This document shows, piece by piece, positions 39,222-50,037 of a stretch of DNA of 64,000 bases. Under the pieces are notes generated by a model. It worked only from the letters and a program-made list of their open reading frames with translations. It made no database searches and had not been told where the DNA came from. Source of the stretch: Rufibacter sp. DG15C (GTDB taxonomy: Bacteria > Bacteroidota > Bacteroidia > Cytophagales > Hymenobacteraceae); NCBI RefSeq assembly GCF_001577755.1, contig NZ_CP010776.1:2232001-2296000 (forward strand), in the 5' to 3' direction. How positions within the stretch are numbered: position 1 is the stretch's first letter; the number at the start of each line of letters is the position of its first letter. Made by a program: the position numbers and the translations under genes.

Positions 39222-39992
39222 ATGATTGTTTACAAAACTGAAGAAGAAATTGAGATCATAAAGGAAGGTGCTCAGATTCTCGGGAAAGCACATGGTGAAG
39301 TCGCCAAAGCTATTTCAGAAGGAGTTACTACCTTGCAGTTAGATAAAATTGCCGAAGAGTATATCTTTGACAATGGAGGTTCGCCTTCTTTTAAAGGCTA
39401 CAATGGATTCAAAAATAGCTTATGCATAAGCTTGAATTCAGCAGTAGTTCATGGAATTCCTAGTTCATATGCTCTGCAATCAGGAGACGTTCTGTCTGTT
39501 GATTGTGGAGTTTATTTTAAGGGCTACCATAGTGACAGTGCTTACACCTACGCTGTAGGGCAAGTTGATTCAAGTGTTGCTGATCTGTTAGCCCGCACCA
39601 AAGAATCCTTGTATAAAGGAATTGACTGGGCGGTAGCTGGTGCCAGAATTGGAGACATTGGGTTTGCTGTGCAATCTCATGTGGAGCAATTTGGTTACGG
39701 TGTGGTTAGAGAGTTAGTGGGGCATGGATTAGGCAAAAGCTTACATGAAAGCCCTGAAGTTCCTAACTATGGTAAACGTGGGCAAGGCATGAAACTACAA
39801 GAAGGTTTGGTAATTGCCATTGAACCCATGGTTAATTTAGGTTCAAGACACGTAGTTCAGGAAGAGGATGGTTGGACAATCCGGACGCGTGACAAAAAAC
39901 CTTCGGCACATTTTGAGCATACTGTGGTAGTTAGAAAGGGGAAAGCCGAAATTTTGACTACTTTTGAATACATAGAAAAAGCATTGAACTAA
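39222..39992 (+). CDS. map: Methionine aminopeptidase type I
   Basis: A 256-residue cytosolic enzyme that removes the initiator Met from new proteins. The five metal ligands are visible: the Asp pair in VDCGVYFKGYHSDSA, His in VGHGLGKSLHE, Glu in AIEPMVN and Glu near the C-terminus; HFEHTVVV completes the site. It lies between secY and infA, coupled by 2-3 base gaps. Confidence 0.97.
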   Translation: MIVYKTEEEIEIIKEGAQILGKAHGEVAKAISEGVTTLQLDKIAEEYIFDNGGSPSFKGYNGFKNSLCISLNSAVVHGIPSSYALQSGDVLSVDCGVYFKGYHSDSAYTYAVGQVDSSVADLLARTKESLYKGIDWAVAGARIGDIGFAVQSHVEQFGYGVVRELVGHGLGKSLHESPEVPNYGKRGQGMKLQEGLVIAIEPMVNLGSRHVVQEEDGWTIRTRDKKPSAHFEHTVVVRKGKAEILTTFEYIEKALN

Positions 39993-39995
39993 TTC

Positions 39996-40214
39996 ATGGC
40001 TAAACAGTCTTCTATTGAACAAGACGGTACCATCATCGAGGCGCTATCCAACGCAATGTTCCGGGTAGAATTAGAAAATGGCCATCAAGTAATCGCTCAC
40101 ATTTCAGGTAAGATGCGGATGCACTACATCAAAATTCTTCCTGGTGATAGAGTGAAATTGGAAATGTCTCCCTACGACCTAAGTAAAGGAAGAATAGTTT
40201 ACAGATACAAATAA
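39996..40214 (+). CDS. infA: Translation initiation factor IF-1
   Basis: A 72-residue OB-fold factor occupying the A site during initiation. [20 protein letters not shown] and [14 protein letters not shown] are diagnostic. Confidence 0.98.
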   Translation: MAKQSSIEQDGTIIEALSNAMFRVELENGHQVIAHISGKMRMHYIKILPGDRVKLEMSPYDLSKGRIVYRYK

Positions 40215-40218
40215 GCAG

Positions 40219-40335
40219 ATGAAAGTTAAAGCGTCAGTAAAAAAGCGCAGTGAAGACTGCAAAGTGATCAGACGTAAAGGGAAGCTTTACGTGATCAACA
40301 AGAAGAATCCACGTTATAAACAAAGACAAGGTTAA
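40219..40335 (+). CDS. rpmJ: 50S ribosomal protein L36 (zinc-free form)
   Basis: A 38-residue protein, read by hand. [20 protein letters not shown], then a C-terminal NPRYKQRQG. Of the usual zinc ligands (three Cys and one His) only Cys14 remains, so this is the zinc-independent type common in Bacteroidota. Four bases after infA and 10 before rpsM. Confidence 0.95.
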   Translation: MKVKASVKKRSEDCKVIRRKGKLYVINKKNPRYKQRQG

Positions 40336-40345
40336 TTTTTAAAAC

Positions 40346-40723
40346 ATGGCTAGAATAGCAGGAGTTGATATTCCAGATAACAAAAGAGGCGAAATTGCCT
40401 TGACGTACATTTTCGGTATTGGCCGGAAATTGTCACAGTCTATTTTGGTGAAGGCTGGGGTGGATCTTGACAAGAAAGTTAAGGATTGGACGGAGGATGA
40501 GGCGGGTGAAATCCGTAACGTTATCGCTTCAGAGCACAAAGTAGAAGGTGTTCTTCGTTCTGAGGTACAATTGCACATCAAGCGTTTGATGGACATTGGA
40601 TCTTACCGTGGACTACGTCACAGAAAAGGTTTGCCAACCAGAGGTCAGAGAACTAAAAACAACTCTAGAACCAGAAAAGGCAAGCGTAAGACTGTTGCAA
40701 ACAAGAAGAAGGCATCTAAATAA
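40346..40723 (+). CDS. rpsM: 30S ribosomal protein S13
   Basis: A 125-residue head protein contacting the P-site tRNA and L5. [20 protein letters not shown] and [20 protein letters not shown] are diagnostic; the tail is Lys-rich. Confidence 0.99.
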   Translation: MARIAGVDIPDNKRGEIALTYIFGIGRKLSQSILVKAGVDLDKKVKDWTEDEAGEIRNVIASEHKVEGVLRSEVQLHIKRLMDIGSYRGLRHRKGLPTRGQRTKNNSRTRKGKRKTVANKKKASK

Positions 40724-40733
40724 TTAAACTACA

Positions 40734-41126
40734 ATGGCTCAGAAGAGAAAAGATAAAGCCAAGAAGCGTGTGGTTGTTGTGGAGCCTGTTGGTCAGGTGC
40801 ACATCAAAGCTTCGTTCAATAATATCATCATCTCTGTTACCAACATCAATGGCCAAGTTATTTCTTGGGCATCTGCTGGTAAAATGGGATTCAAAGGATC
40901 TAAGAAAAACACTCCTTATGCCGCTCAGATGGCTGCCGCAGATTGTGGTAAAGTAGCCTATGAAGCTGGTATGCGTAAAGCAGAGGTTTTTGTTAAAGGT
41001 CCTGGTGCTGGTCGTGAGTCAGCTATCCGCACAATGCAGAACGTTGGTATTGAGATTACTTCTATCAAAGATGTAACGCCACTTCCGCACAACGGATGTC
41101 GTCCTCCCAAACGCAGAAGAGTTTAA
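40734..41126 (+). CDS. rpsK: 30S ribosomal protein S11
   Basis: A 130-residue platform protein. [20 protein letters not shown] and the C-terminal [18 protein letters not shown], with the Asn-Gly site prone to isoaspartate formation, are diagnostic. Confidence 0.99.
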   Translation: MAQKRKDKAKKRVVVVEPVGQVHIKASFNNIIISVTNINGQVISWASAGKMGFKGSKKNTPYAAQMAAADCGKVAYEAGMRKAEVFVKGPGAGRESAIRTMQNVGIEITSIKDVTPLPHNGCRPPKRRRV

Positions 41127-41147
41127 GGATATTATTAAGAATTAGAA

Positions 41148-41753
41148 ATGGCAAGATATACAGGCCCTAAGAGTAAAATCTCTAGAAGATATAACGAACC
41201 AATTTTTGGACCAAGCAAAGCCTTAGCTAAGAAGGCGTATGGTCCAGGTCAGCATGGCCGTGGTCGTAGAAAAAAGCAATCTGAGTACGCTATCCAGTTA
41301 ATGGAGAAGCAAAAAGCTAAATACATCTATGGTGTATTAGAGAAGCAATTTGCTAACTTGTTTGACAAGGCTGCTCGTAAGACTGGTATCACTGGTGAGA
41401 ACCTATTGGCTCTTTTGGAGGCAAGATTGGATAACACTGTTTACCGTTTAGGTATTGCTCCAACTAGACGTGGTGCACGTCAGTTGGTACTTCACAAGCA
41501 CATTTTGGTAAATGGTGGCATTGTGAACATTCCATCTTACACGCTTCGTCCTGGTGATGTAGTGAGTGTTCGTGAGAAATCTAAATCATTAGAAGCAATT
41601 ACTACTAGCTTAGCTGGACGTAATGCTCGTCAATTCACTTGGTTAGAGTGGGATGCCTCACAATATGTAGGTACTTTCATTGCGGCTCCTCAGCGTGATC
41701 AAATCCCTGAGAAAATCCAAGAGCAGCTGATCGTCGAGCTTTACTCTAAGTAA
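41148..41753 (+). CDS. rpsD: 30S ribosomal protein S4 (zinc-free form)
   Basis: A 201-residue 16S rRNA assembly initiator and mRNA-entry protein. The S4 RNA-binding motif is [20 protein letters not shown] (about residues 95-114). The N-terminal Cys cluster of zinc-type S4 is absent. S4 represses the alpha operon in E. coli; no equivalent site was identified here. Confidence 0.98.
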   Translation: MARYTGPKSKISRRYNEPIFGPSKALAKKAYGPGQHGRGRRKKQSEYAIQLMEKQKAKYIYGVLEKQFANLFDKAARKTGITGENLLALLEARLDNTVYRLGIAPTRRGARQLVLHKHILVNGGIVNIPSYTLRPGDVVSVREKSKSLEAITTSLAGRNARQFTWLEWDASQYVGTFIAAPQRDQIPEKIQEQLIVELYSK

Positions 41754-41792
41754 TCAGTTCTAATTTTAAGTGTCAACCTTAACCCAGCAAAC

Positions 41793-42782
41793 ATGTCAAT
41801 ATTAGCATTTCAAATGCCAGAGAAAGTCGTGATGGAGAAATCCGATGACTTCCACGGGCAATTTGAATTTAAGCCGCTAGAGAAGGGCTATGGTGTTACC
41901 ATTGGAAACGCACTGAGAAGAATTCTTCTATCATCTTTAGAAGGATATGCTATCTCCAGCATTCGTGTTCCTAGTGTACTCCATGAGTTCTCTACCATTG
42001 AAGGTGTGGTTGAAGATGTCTCTGAAATCATCCTGAACTTGAAAATGGTTCGGTTTAAAAAGGTTGGTGACTTAGTTGATGACAAGATTACTGTCAGCAT
42101 CAGCAAGCAAGACACCTTCACTGCCGGTGACATCAACAAATTCTCAGGTTCATTCCAGGTATTAAACCCTGATTTGGTTATCTGTCATTTAGATCCAGAA
42201 GCATCTTTTGAGATTGAGTTGACTATTCAAAAAGGCAGAGGCTACGTACCTGCCGAGGAGAATAAGCCAGTAGATCAGGTGTTTGGACAAATAGCTATTG
42301 ACGCTATCTTCACACCTATTAAGAATGTGAAGTACAGCGTAGAAAACACGCGTGTTGAGCAGAAGACGGATTATGAGCGCCTTTTATTAGAAATCTCTAC
42401 GGATGGATCTATCCACCCTGAAGATGCTTTGAAAGGAGCTGCCAACATTTTGATTCAACACTTCATGTTGTTCTCAGACAACACCATGACTTTTGAAACT
42501 GTGAAGCCTGAAGAGGAAGAAGCGGTAGATGAAGAAATGCTGCACATGAGAAAAGTATTGAAGACGCCATTGCATGACATGGATCTTTCTGTACGTGCCT
42601 ACAACTGCTTAAAAGCAGCTGACATTAGAACGTTAGGAGACCTAGTGCAATTAGACTTGGCAGATATGATGAAGTTCAGAAACTTCGGTAAGAAATCTCT
42701 TACTGAGCTGGAGAACCTAGTATCTGAAAAAGGTCTTAACTTTGGGATGGATATCTCAAAGTATAAATTAGAAGAAGATTAG
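41793..42782 (+). CDS. rpoA: DNA-directed RNA polymerase subunit alpha
   Basis: A 329-residue subunit. The N-terminal assembly domain has [21 protein letters not shown] linker at about residues 235-250 is acidic. The C-terminal domain ([37 protein letters not shown]) contacts UP elements and activators. Normal length. Followed by rplQ after 68 bases. Confidence 0.99.
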   Translation: MSILAFQMPEKVVMEKSDDFHGQFEFKPLEKGYGVTIGNALRRILLSSLEGYAISSIRVPSVLHEFSTIEGVVEDVSEIILNLKMVRFKKVGDLVDDKITVSISKQDTFTAGDINKFSGSFQVLNPDLVICHLDPEASFEIELTIQKGRGYVPAEENKPVDQVFGQIAIDAIFTPIKNVKYSVENTRVEQKTDYERLLLEISTDGSIHPEDALKGAANILIQHFMLFSDNTMTFETVKPEEEEAVDEEMLHMRKVLKTPLHDMDLSVRAYNCLKAADIRTLGDLVQLDLADMMKFRNFGKKSLTELENLVSEKGLNFGMDISKYKLEED

Positions 42783-42850
42783 TAATCCTACGGCATAATT
42801 CCCGATCCCGTAAAGGTTGATCGACGGTATGCACGTGCACAATTAGAAAA

Positions 42851-43384
42851 ATGAGACACGGTAAAAAGAACAATCACTTAGGTAGGACTGCTGCCCACCG
42901 CTCAGCTATGTTATCAAACATGGCGGCGTCATTGATCCTTCACAAGCGCGTTATCACAACGGTAGCTAAAGCTAAAGCGCTTCGTAAGTATACTGAGCCT
43001 TTGTTAACCAAAGGTAAAAACGATACGACCCATTCTCGTCGTACTGTTTTCTCTTACTTGCAAAGCAAAGAAGCTGTGAAAGAATTATTTGACAGTGTTG
43101 CAGGTAAAATCGCTAATCGTCCAGGAGGTTACACACGTATCCTTAAAACTGGCAACCGTCTTGGTGACAACGCAGACATGTGTATCATTGAGTTGGTTGA
43201 CTACAACGAGGACATGTTGTCATCAACAGGAACTGCCGCTGCAGGAAAAGCCAAAACAAGACGTCGTTCTTCTGGTAAGAAGAAAGAAGGTTCTGAGGCT
43301 ACTGCTACTGAAACTTCTGCTCCAGCTCCTTCTACTGAAGAAGCAAAAGCAGCAGAGGCTCCAGAAACTCCAGCTGCTGAGTAA
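42851..43384 (+). CDS. rplQ: 50S ribosomal protein L17 with extended C-terminus
   Basis: A 177-residue protein. The first ~120 residues are canonical L17 ([38 protein letters not shown]). The last ~50 form a basic then Ala/Glu/Pro/Thr-rich low-complexity tail, an extension often seen in Bacteroidota and likely disordered. Ends the alpha operon; a terminator follows. Confidence 0.97.
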   Translation: MRHGKKNNHLGRTAAHRSAMLSNMAASLILHKRVITTVAKAKALRKYTEPLLTKGKNDTTHSRRTVFSYLQSKEAVKELFDSVAGKIANRPGGYTRILKTGNRLGDNADMCIIELVDYNEDMLSSTGTAAAGKAKTRRRSSGKKKEGSEATATETSAPAPSTEEAKAAEAPETPAAE

Positions 43385-43402
43385 CGATAATGAATCATTT
43401 AT

Positions 43403-43438
43403 AAAAAAGGGATACGGGTTTACTCGTATCCCTTTTTT
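43403..43438 (+). terminator. Terminator after rplQ
   Basis: AAAAAAGGGATACG and CGTATCCCTTTTTT pair around an 8-base loop, with further T residues after it. It marks the end of the long ribosomal operon. Confidence 0.92.
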
Positions 43439-43445
43439 ATTTTTG
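43438..43445 (+). promoter_or_regulatory. Possible -7 element of carA
   Basis: TATTTTTG matches TAnnTTTG, starting at the end of the rplQ terminator T tract, 17 bases before the carA ATG. No convincing -33 TTG; it may be a chance match in a T-rich tail. Confidence 0.35.
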
Positions 43446-43462
43446 TCCCATACTTAGATAGA

Positions 43463-45875
<2,413 letters not shown>

Positions 45876-45900
45876 GCAATTCGCGTAGAGGCTCGGCTTC

Positions 45901-45938
45901 TGATTTTGGCTTATTTTCTAGAAAGTAGGCCAAAAACG
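45901..45938. repeat. 38-bp palindromic repeat, copy 8
   Basis: TGATTTTGGCTTATTTTC and GAAAGTAGGCCAAAAACG are imperfect inverted arms. Begins 25 bases after the eno stop. Confidence 0.75.
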
Positions 45939-45997
45939 GGAAATGAAAAAGTTCTGGCAGGTGCACTACCTGACCTGCCGGAAATCTTAGTAAATTC

Positions 45998-46029
45998 ATG
46001 GCGGCAAGGAGACTTGCCGCCATTTTTTA
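45998..46029 (+). terminator. Terminator after eno
   Basis: ATGGCGGCAAG and CTTGCCGCCAT pair perfectly around a GAGA (GNRA) loop, followed by TTTTTA. It ends only 13 bases before the next ATG. Confidence 0.9.
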
Positions 46030-46041
46030 TCTCCTTAGCAT

Positions 46042-46368
46042 ATGTTGGCGCGCGTTCCTAAATTCTTCAAGAACTTCTATTTTCTCACCGGCGTGGTGTT
46101 TTTGGTCTGGATGATTTTCTTTGACTCCAATGACTTTATCACGCAGTACCAGACCAGCCGCAAGCTGGCCATTCTGGAAGAGGAGCGAGACTACTATGTA
46201 GAGAAAATCCAGGAAGTGCAGAAGGACCGCAAGGAACTCTTAAGCAACCCCGAGTTGCTGGAGAAATTCGCGCGGGAGAAGTACCTCATGAAAAAGCCTA
46301 CCGAGGACCTGTACATCATTGTAGAGAAAGATGAAGAGGAACTAGAGGCTGAACAAGAACAGAAATAA
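46042..46368 (+). CDS. FtsB/DivIC-like septum formation initiator protein
   Basis: A 108-residue bitopic membrane protein: a short basic N-terminus, one transmembrane helix (NFYFLTGVVFLVWMIFF), then a coiled coil (ILEEERDYYVEKIQEVQKDR) and a C-terminal segment LLEKFAREKYLMKKPTEDLY, which matches the FtsB/DivIC family core. It should act with FtsL and FtsQ/DivIB in cell division. It has an acidic tail. The eno terminator lies immediately upstream, so expression depends on read-through or an unrecognised promoter. Confidence 0.88.
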   Translation: MLARVPKFFKNFYFLTGVVFLVWMIFFDSNDFITQYQTSRKLAILEEERDYYVEKIQEVQKDRKELLSNPELLEKFAREKYLMKKPTEDLYIIVEKDEEELEAEQEQK

Positions 46369-46382
46369 GTATCAACTCCCAT

Positions 46383-46426
46383 AAAAGCAGAAGGCGCTAT
46401 CCAATCAGGTAGCGCCTTCTGCTTTT
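46383..46426. terminator. Bidirectional terminator between ftsB-like gene and hscA
   Basis: AAAAGCAGAAGGCGCTA and TAGCGCCTTCTGCTTTT are perfect 17-bp arms around a 10-base loop. Serves both convergent genes. Confidence 0.92.
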
Positions 46427-46437
46427 AGATAACCTTC

Positions 46438-46476
46438 CGTTTTAGGCCTCTTTTCCAGAAAAGAGGCCTAAAAACG
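46438..46476. repeat. 38-bp palindromic repeat, copy 9 (nearly perfect)
   Basis: CGTTTTAGGCCTCTTTTC and GAAAAGAGGCCTAAAAACG pair fully except one extra A. Ends 2 bases before the hscA stop codon (minus strand). Confidence 0.92.
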
Positions 46477-46478
46477 CT

Positions 46479-48338
46479 CTATTCAATCTTCTTGCCGCTC
46501 ATGGCTTTCTTAATGGAGATTTGCATCACGCGCTCGGCAAACGGGCTTGTCTGCTCTTCCAAAGTATCCACCGCTTTCAGAATGGTGTCCTTATCCCCGG
46601 TTGGCAGAACGTCTTTCAGGTGCTGTAGATTCTGGCGGGTTAGAGTAATTTCTTCCTGGGTCAAATGCTCACCGTTCTTCTCCACAAAGCGCTCAACTTG
46701 GTAAATCATCTGCTCGGCGGTGGTGCGGGCTTCAATGACCATGCGGGTATTCACGTCTTCGCGGGCGTGAGTGATGGAGTCCATGAGCATCTGCTCTACC
46801 TGCTCATCTGTGAGGCCGTACTGCGGTTTCACTTCTACTTCTTGTCTGGTGCCTGACCGCAACTCAATGGCTTCCACCTTCAAGATGCCGTCGGCGTTCA
46901 GGATGAAGTTTACGTCCACCTTCGGGAAGCCCGCGGGCATGGCCGGAATACCTCTCAAGTCAAACTCGGCTAGTTTGCGGTTTTCTTTTACCAAGTCGCG
47001 CTCGCCCTGGTACACCGATATTTTCATGTTCACCTGCCCGTCCACGGAGGTGGTGTACTGGCGGCCGGCTTTGGTAGGAATCTTGGAGTTGCGCGGGATG
47101 ATGGAGTCCATCAAGCCACCCATGGTTTCAATGCCTAGCGTGAGCGGCGTCACGTCCAGCAAGAGAATGTCTTTTCTATTACCCGCCAGCACATCTGCCT
47201 GAATGGCGGCGCCCAGGGCCACTACTTCGTCTGGGTTCAATGAGTTGTTGGCCGGCTTCCCGAAGAAGTCGCTTACGGTCTGGTACACTAGGGGCACGCG
47301 GGTAGAGCCGCCCACCATAATAACGGTGTCAATCTGCTCTGCCGTTAAACCTGCATCGCGCATGGCCATTTGGCACGAGGCCATGGTGCGGTCCACAATG
47401 GGCGTAATGAGCGTCTCAAAAGTGTGCTTGTCCAGCTTCAACTCAATGCCATTTAACTCAGAAGTATAAGTTTCTTGGTCGCTCAGGGTGCGTTTGGCTT
47501 CCTCGGCTTTTAAACGCAGGGCTTGGGCAAGGTTTGGGTCACTGGCTACTAAGTCTGCCAGCAGACGGTTCTGCGGTAACCAGTATTTAAGAATGGCTTG
47601 GTCCAGGTCATCGCCGCCTAAGTAGGTGTCCCCGTTGGTAGATAGCACCTCAAAAATGCCTTGGTGAATCTTCAGGATGGAGATGTCAAACGTACCGCCA
47701 CCCAGGTCATACACGGCAATGGTTTTCTCCTCGCTTGGGTCCAGCCCGATACCGTAAGCCAATGACGCCGCGGTTGGTTCGTTAACAATGCGCAACACTT
47801 CCAGTCCGGCTAGTTTACCGGCGTCACGGGTGGCTTGGCGCTGGGAGTCATTGAAATAGGCTGGAACGGTAATCACCGCACGGTTCACCGGGGTTTTCAA
47901 GGCATGCTCAGCGCGGGCCCGCAGTTCCTTCAGAATCTCAGCAGACAATTCAATAGGGGAGTAGAATTTGTCCTGCACCCGTATCTTCACCAGCCCCTCA
48001 GAGTTGTCATCAATGATTTTGTAGCCAAAGGTGTCCTTGTGCTCGCCCAGGTCCTGGTACGATTTGCCCAGCAGGCGCTTCACCGAGTAGATGGTGTTGG
48101 CTGGATCAGTCAACAGATACTCCTTGGCTGCGTTGCCCACCAGCACTTCGCCGTTCTCATGGAAATGGACCACCGACGGGACAATGGTGCCCAAGCCCTG
48201 GTCATTGATGGCGATAGGCGTTCGGTCGTCTGGGTGCATGTACGCCACCAGGCTGTTGGTGGTGCCTAAGTCAATGCCCACAATTACCTCTTCCTGTTGG
48301 ATGGAGGCAGTGGTTAAGTTTATCGCAATTTTAGCCAT
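46479..48338 (-). CDS. hscA: Hsp70-family chaperone, HscA type
   Basis: A 619-residue Hsp70 protein. The ATPase domain shows VIVGIDLGTTNSLVAYM near residue 17 and VYDLGGGTFDISIL; the substrate-binding domain follows with LLLDVTPLTLGIETMGGLMD. Its length and the N-terminus MAKIAINLTTASIQQEE match the HscA group that assists iron-sulfur cluster transfer, distinct from DnaK. No hscB, iscU or other Fe-S genes are adjacent. The ATG at 48338 is chosen because a -7 box at 48378-48385 lies just upstream; an earlier in-frame start would precede transcription. Confidence 0.9.
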   Translation of the reverse strand: MAKIAINLTTASIQQEEVIVGIDLGTTNSLVAYMHPDDRTPIAINDQGLGTIVPSVVHFHENGEVLVGNAAKEYLLTDPANTIYSVKRLLGKSYQDLGEHKDTFGYKIIDDNSEGLVKIRVQDKFYSPIELSAEILKELRARAEHALKTPVNRAVITVPAYFNDSQRQATRDAGKLAGLEVLRIVNEPTAASLAYGIGLDPSEEKTIAVYDLGGGTFDISILKIHQGIFEVLSTNGDTYLGGDDLDQAILKYWLPQNRLLADLVASDPNLAQALRLKAEEAKRTLSDQETYTSELNGIELKLDKHTFETLITPIVDRTMASCQMAMRDAGLTAEQIDTVIMVGGSTRVPLVYQTVSDFFGKPANNSLNPDEVVALGAAIQADVLAGNRKDILLLDVTPLTLGIETMGGLMDSIIPRNSKIPTKAGRQYTTSVDGQVNMKISVYQGERDLVKENRKLAEFDLRGIPAMPAGFPKVDVNFILNADGILKVEAIELRSGTRQEVEVKPQYGLTDEQVEQMLMDSITHAREDVNTRMVIEARTTAEQMIYQVERFVEKNGEHLTQEEITLTRQNLQHLKDVLPTGDKDTILKAVDTLEEQTSPFAERVMQISIKKAMSGKKIE

Positions 48339-48377
48339 GCTGTCAATTTTAAGAGACACCCGCAGGCGCCTCGTGGG

Positions 48378-48385
48378 CAAAAGTA
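48378..48385 (-). promoter_or_regulatory. -7 element of hscA (minus strand)
   Basis: Reads TACTTTTG on the minus strand, matching TAnnTTTG, 40 bases before the hscA ATG. The -33 element is weak. Confidence 0.55.
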
Positions 48386-48448
48386 CGAAGAATTACCCTG
48401 TGAACAGGTTTACGGTTTCCCTTATGTAACTGATGGATTTACAGGAAA

Positions 48449-48483
48449 CAAAAAAGCCCCGCTGGATAGAGCAGGGCTATTTT
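48449..48483 (-). terminator. Terminator after TldE-like gene (minus strand)
   Basis: AGCCC-CGCT and AGC-A-GGGCT pair with one mismatch around a short loop; on the minus strand it is followed by TTTTTTG. Serves the gene ending at 48540. Confidence 0.7.
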
Positions 48484-48494
48484 GTAAGGATGTT

Positions 48495-48532
48495 CGTTTT
48501 TGGCCTGATTTCCAGAAAACAAGCCAAAAGCG
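48495..48532. repeat. 38-bp palindromic repeat, copy 10
   Basis: CGTTTTTGGCCTGATTTC and GAAAACAAGCCAAAAGCG are the arms around CA. Ends 8 bases before the stop of the TldE-like gene (minus strand), between gene and terminator. Confidence 0.88.
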
Positions 48533-48539
48533 AGAATGT

Positions 48540-49874
48540 TTAGACAGCGTCCGAGAGACTGCTGAACGTGAAGTCCCTAATCTTGAGCGGTGGCAACAAA
48601 TAGTTGTTGCTGGACTCGCCGCTCACCGTACGCTCAGCCTTCCCGATGGCCTCCAGATTGTTGAGCATGATGATGGGGCTCTCATTGAACCTGAAGTTCT
48701 TGACCGCGTGCTTGATTTTGCCATTTTCAATGTAGAAGGTCCCGTCCCGGGTAAGGCCGGTGAGCAACAGGGTCTGCGGGTCCACGGACCGAATGTACCA
48801 AAGCCGCGTGACCAGAATGCCTCTTTGGGTGCCTTTGATCATATCTTCCAAGCTCTGCGTGCCGCCTTGCATAATGGCCGTGTTGGGGAAAGGCACCGGT
48901 GTGATTTTCTTCTGCTGCGCCCAGTAGCGTGACACCGGAATCTGCTTGATGACGCCTTTGTCTATCCAGGTGGTTTTGTTCAAGGCCTGGCCGTCCTGTG
49001 CCCACGGCGAGGTAGGCAGTTCTGGGTGCGCCGGGTCTGAGTAAATGGTCACACGCTCATCCACTAGTTTCTGCCCTACTTTATTGCCTCCGCCGGCTTT
49101 GCTCAGGAAACTGCGTCCCTCGTCTGCGGAGCGAGCGTCCATCCCGAAGAACAGGTTCTCCAGCATCACGGCCACCGCAGCCGGTTCCAGGATAACGGTG
49201 TACTTGCCGGGCTCCAAGGCTCTGGCGTTGGCTGAGCCCGTGGCTTTATTCACGGCAATGTTAGAGACCGTGGCCGTGTCAAGTTTGCTCACATCATTGA
49301 AGCCTCTGGAGACATAGCCTGAGCCGGTGCCGTCTGGCGTGCGCACCGTCAAAGAGAAGTCAACGCCGGTATCTGTGTTGTAAGCGAACAGGCCTTTGCT
49401 GTTCATCATGCTTTGGAAGCCCACATTGTCTTGCAGGTAGCCGGCGGCCGTCAGGTTTTTGGATTTGGCCGCCGCAATGCTTTTGGCCACCATCTCGGCG
49501 CGCTTGTCTGGCGTGATGGCAGCCGTGGCCGCCACGTACGGATTGGTGGTGATGTATTTCTGCGGTCCTAAAACGCCCATGTACTCCGGGTTCTCAGGCG
49601 CTAGTTTGGCCAATTCCTCTGAACGGCGTACTACTTTTTCTAAAGAAGCATCGTCAAACTCATTGATGGTGGCCACGCCCATGCGCTTGCCAAACGAGGA
49701 TTGCACCACCAGCGTGGTAGTATGGGACTCGCCGGCCGTGGACACCGAGTTGCGTGCGTAACGCACATTGCCGGTTTTTCCGCCGTTGAGGTTGGCCTCG
49801 CACTCATCGGCTTTGCTCAAGGCCATCACCTTCTTCAGGATGACCTGGGCTTGTTCTTTGGTTAATATTGCCAT
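48540..49874 (-). CDS. TldE/PmbA-like protein (inactive partner type)
   Basis: A 444-residue TldD/PmbA family protein. In the N-terminal domain NGGKTGNVRYARNSVSTAGE and RMGVATINEFDDASL are family blocks, and the C-terminal SPIIMLNNLEAIGKAER and LLPPLKIRDFTFSSLSDAV close it. No HExxxH zinc motif is present, as expected for the TldE half of TldD/TldE heterodimers. No signal peptide. In E. coli the pair processes microcin B17 leader and degrades CcdA; the target here is unknown. It follows the TldD-like gene on the same strand with a 162-base gap filled by heptad repeats. Confidence 0.88.
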   Translation of the reverse strand: MAILTKEQAQVILKKVMALSKADECEANLNGGKTGNVRYARNSVSTAGESHTTTLVVQSSFGKRMGVATINEFDDASLEKVVRRSEELAKLAPENPEYMGVLGPQKYITTNPYVAATAAITPDKRAEMVAKSIAAAKSKNLTAAGYLQDNVGFQSMMNSKGLFAYNTDTGVDFSLTVRTPDGTGSGYVSRGFNDVSKLDTATVSNIAVNKATGSANARALEPGKYTVILEPAAVAVMLENLFFGMDARSADEGRSFLSKAGGGNKVGQKLVDERVTIYSDPAHPELPTSPWAQDGQALNKTTWIDKGVIKQIPVSRYWAQQKKITPVPFPNTAIMQGGTQSLEDMIKGTQRGILVTRLWYIRSVDPQTLLLTGLTRDGTFYIENGKIKHAVKNFRFNESPIIMLNNLEAIGKAERTVSGESSNNYLLPPLKIRDFTFSSLSDAV

Positions 49875-49917
49875 GTTTGAATAACGTCTTTCAGTTGAAG
49901 TAAACAGTTTACTTTTT

Positions 49918-49949
49918 TAGTCACGAGTCACGAGTCACGAGTCGCGAGT
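49918..49949. repeat. Heptanucleotide repeat array (CACGAGT units)
   Basis: Three exact CACGAGT units and one CGCGAGT in tandem, preceded by a partial unit. Lies in the gap between the TldD- and TldE-like genes and is inverted relative to the array at 50003-50037. Confidence 0.85.
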
Positions 49950-50002
49950 TGGTTTCTCTCCCACTTTAGGAATGGGAATGCTTAAGCTCAAACTTTTTCA
50001 AG

Positions 50003-50037
50003 ACTCGCAACTCGCGATTCAGAACTCGCGACTCATC
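50003..50037. repeat. Heptanucleotide repeat array (ACTCGCG units)
   Basis: Units ACTCGCA, ACTCGCG, ATTCAGA, ACTCGCG and ACTCATC run in phase up to the stop codon of the TldD-like gene (minus strand, 50037-50039), overlapping it by one base. Confidence 0.8.

Noticed and set aside
49918-50037. CRISPR array
   Set aside because: The repeats are 7-bp tandem units without spacers, and no cas genes are present.
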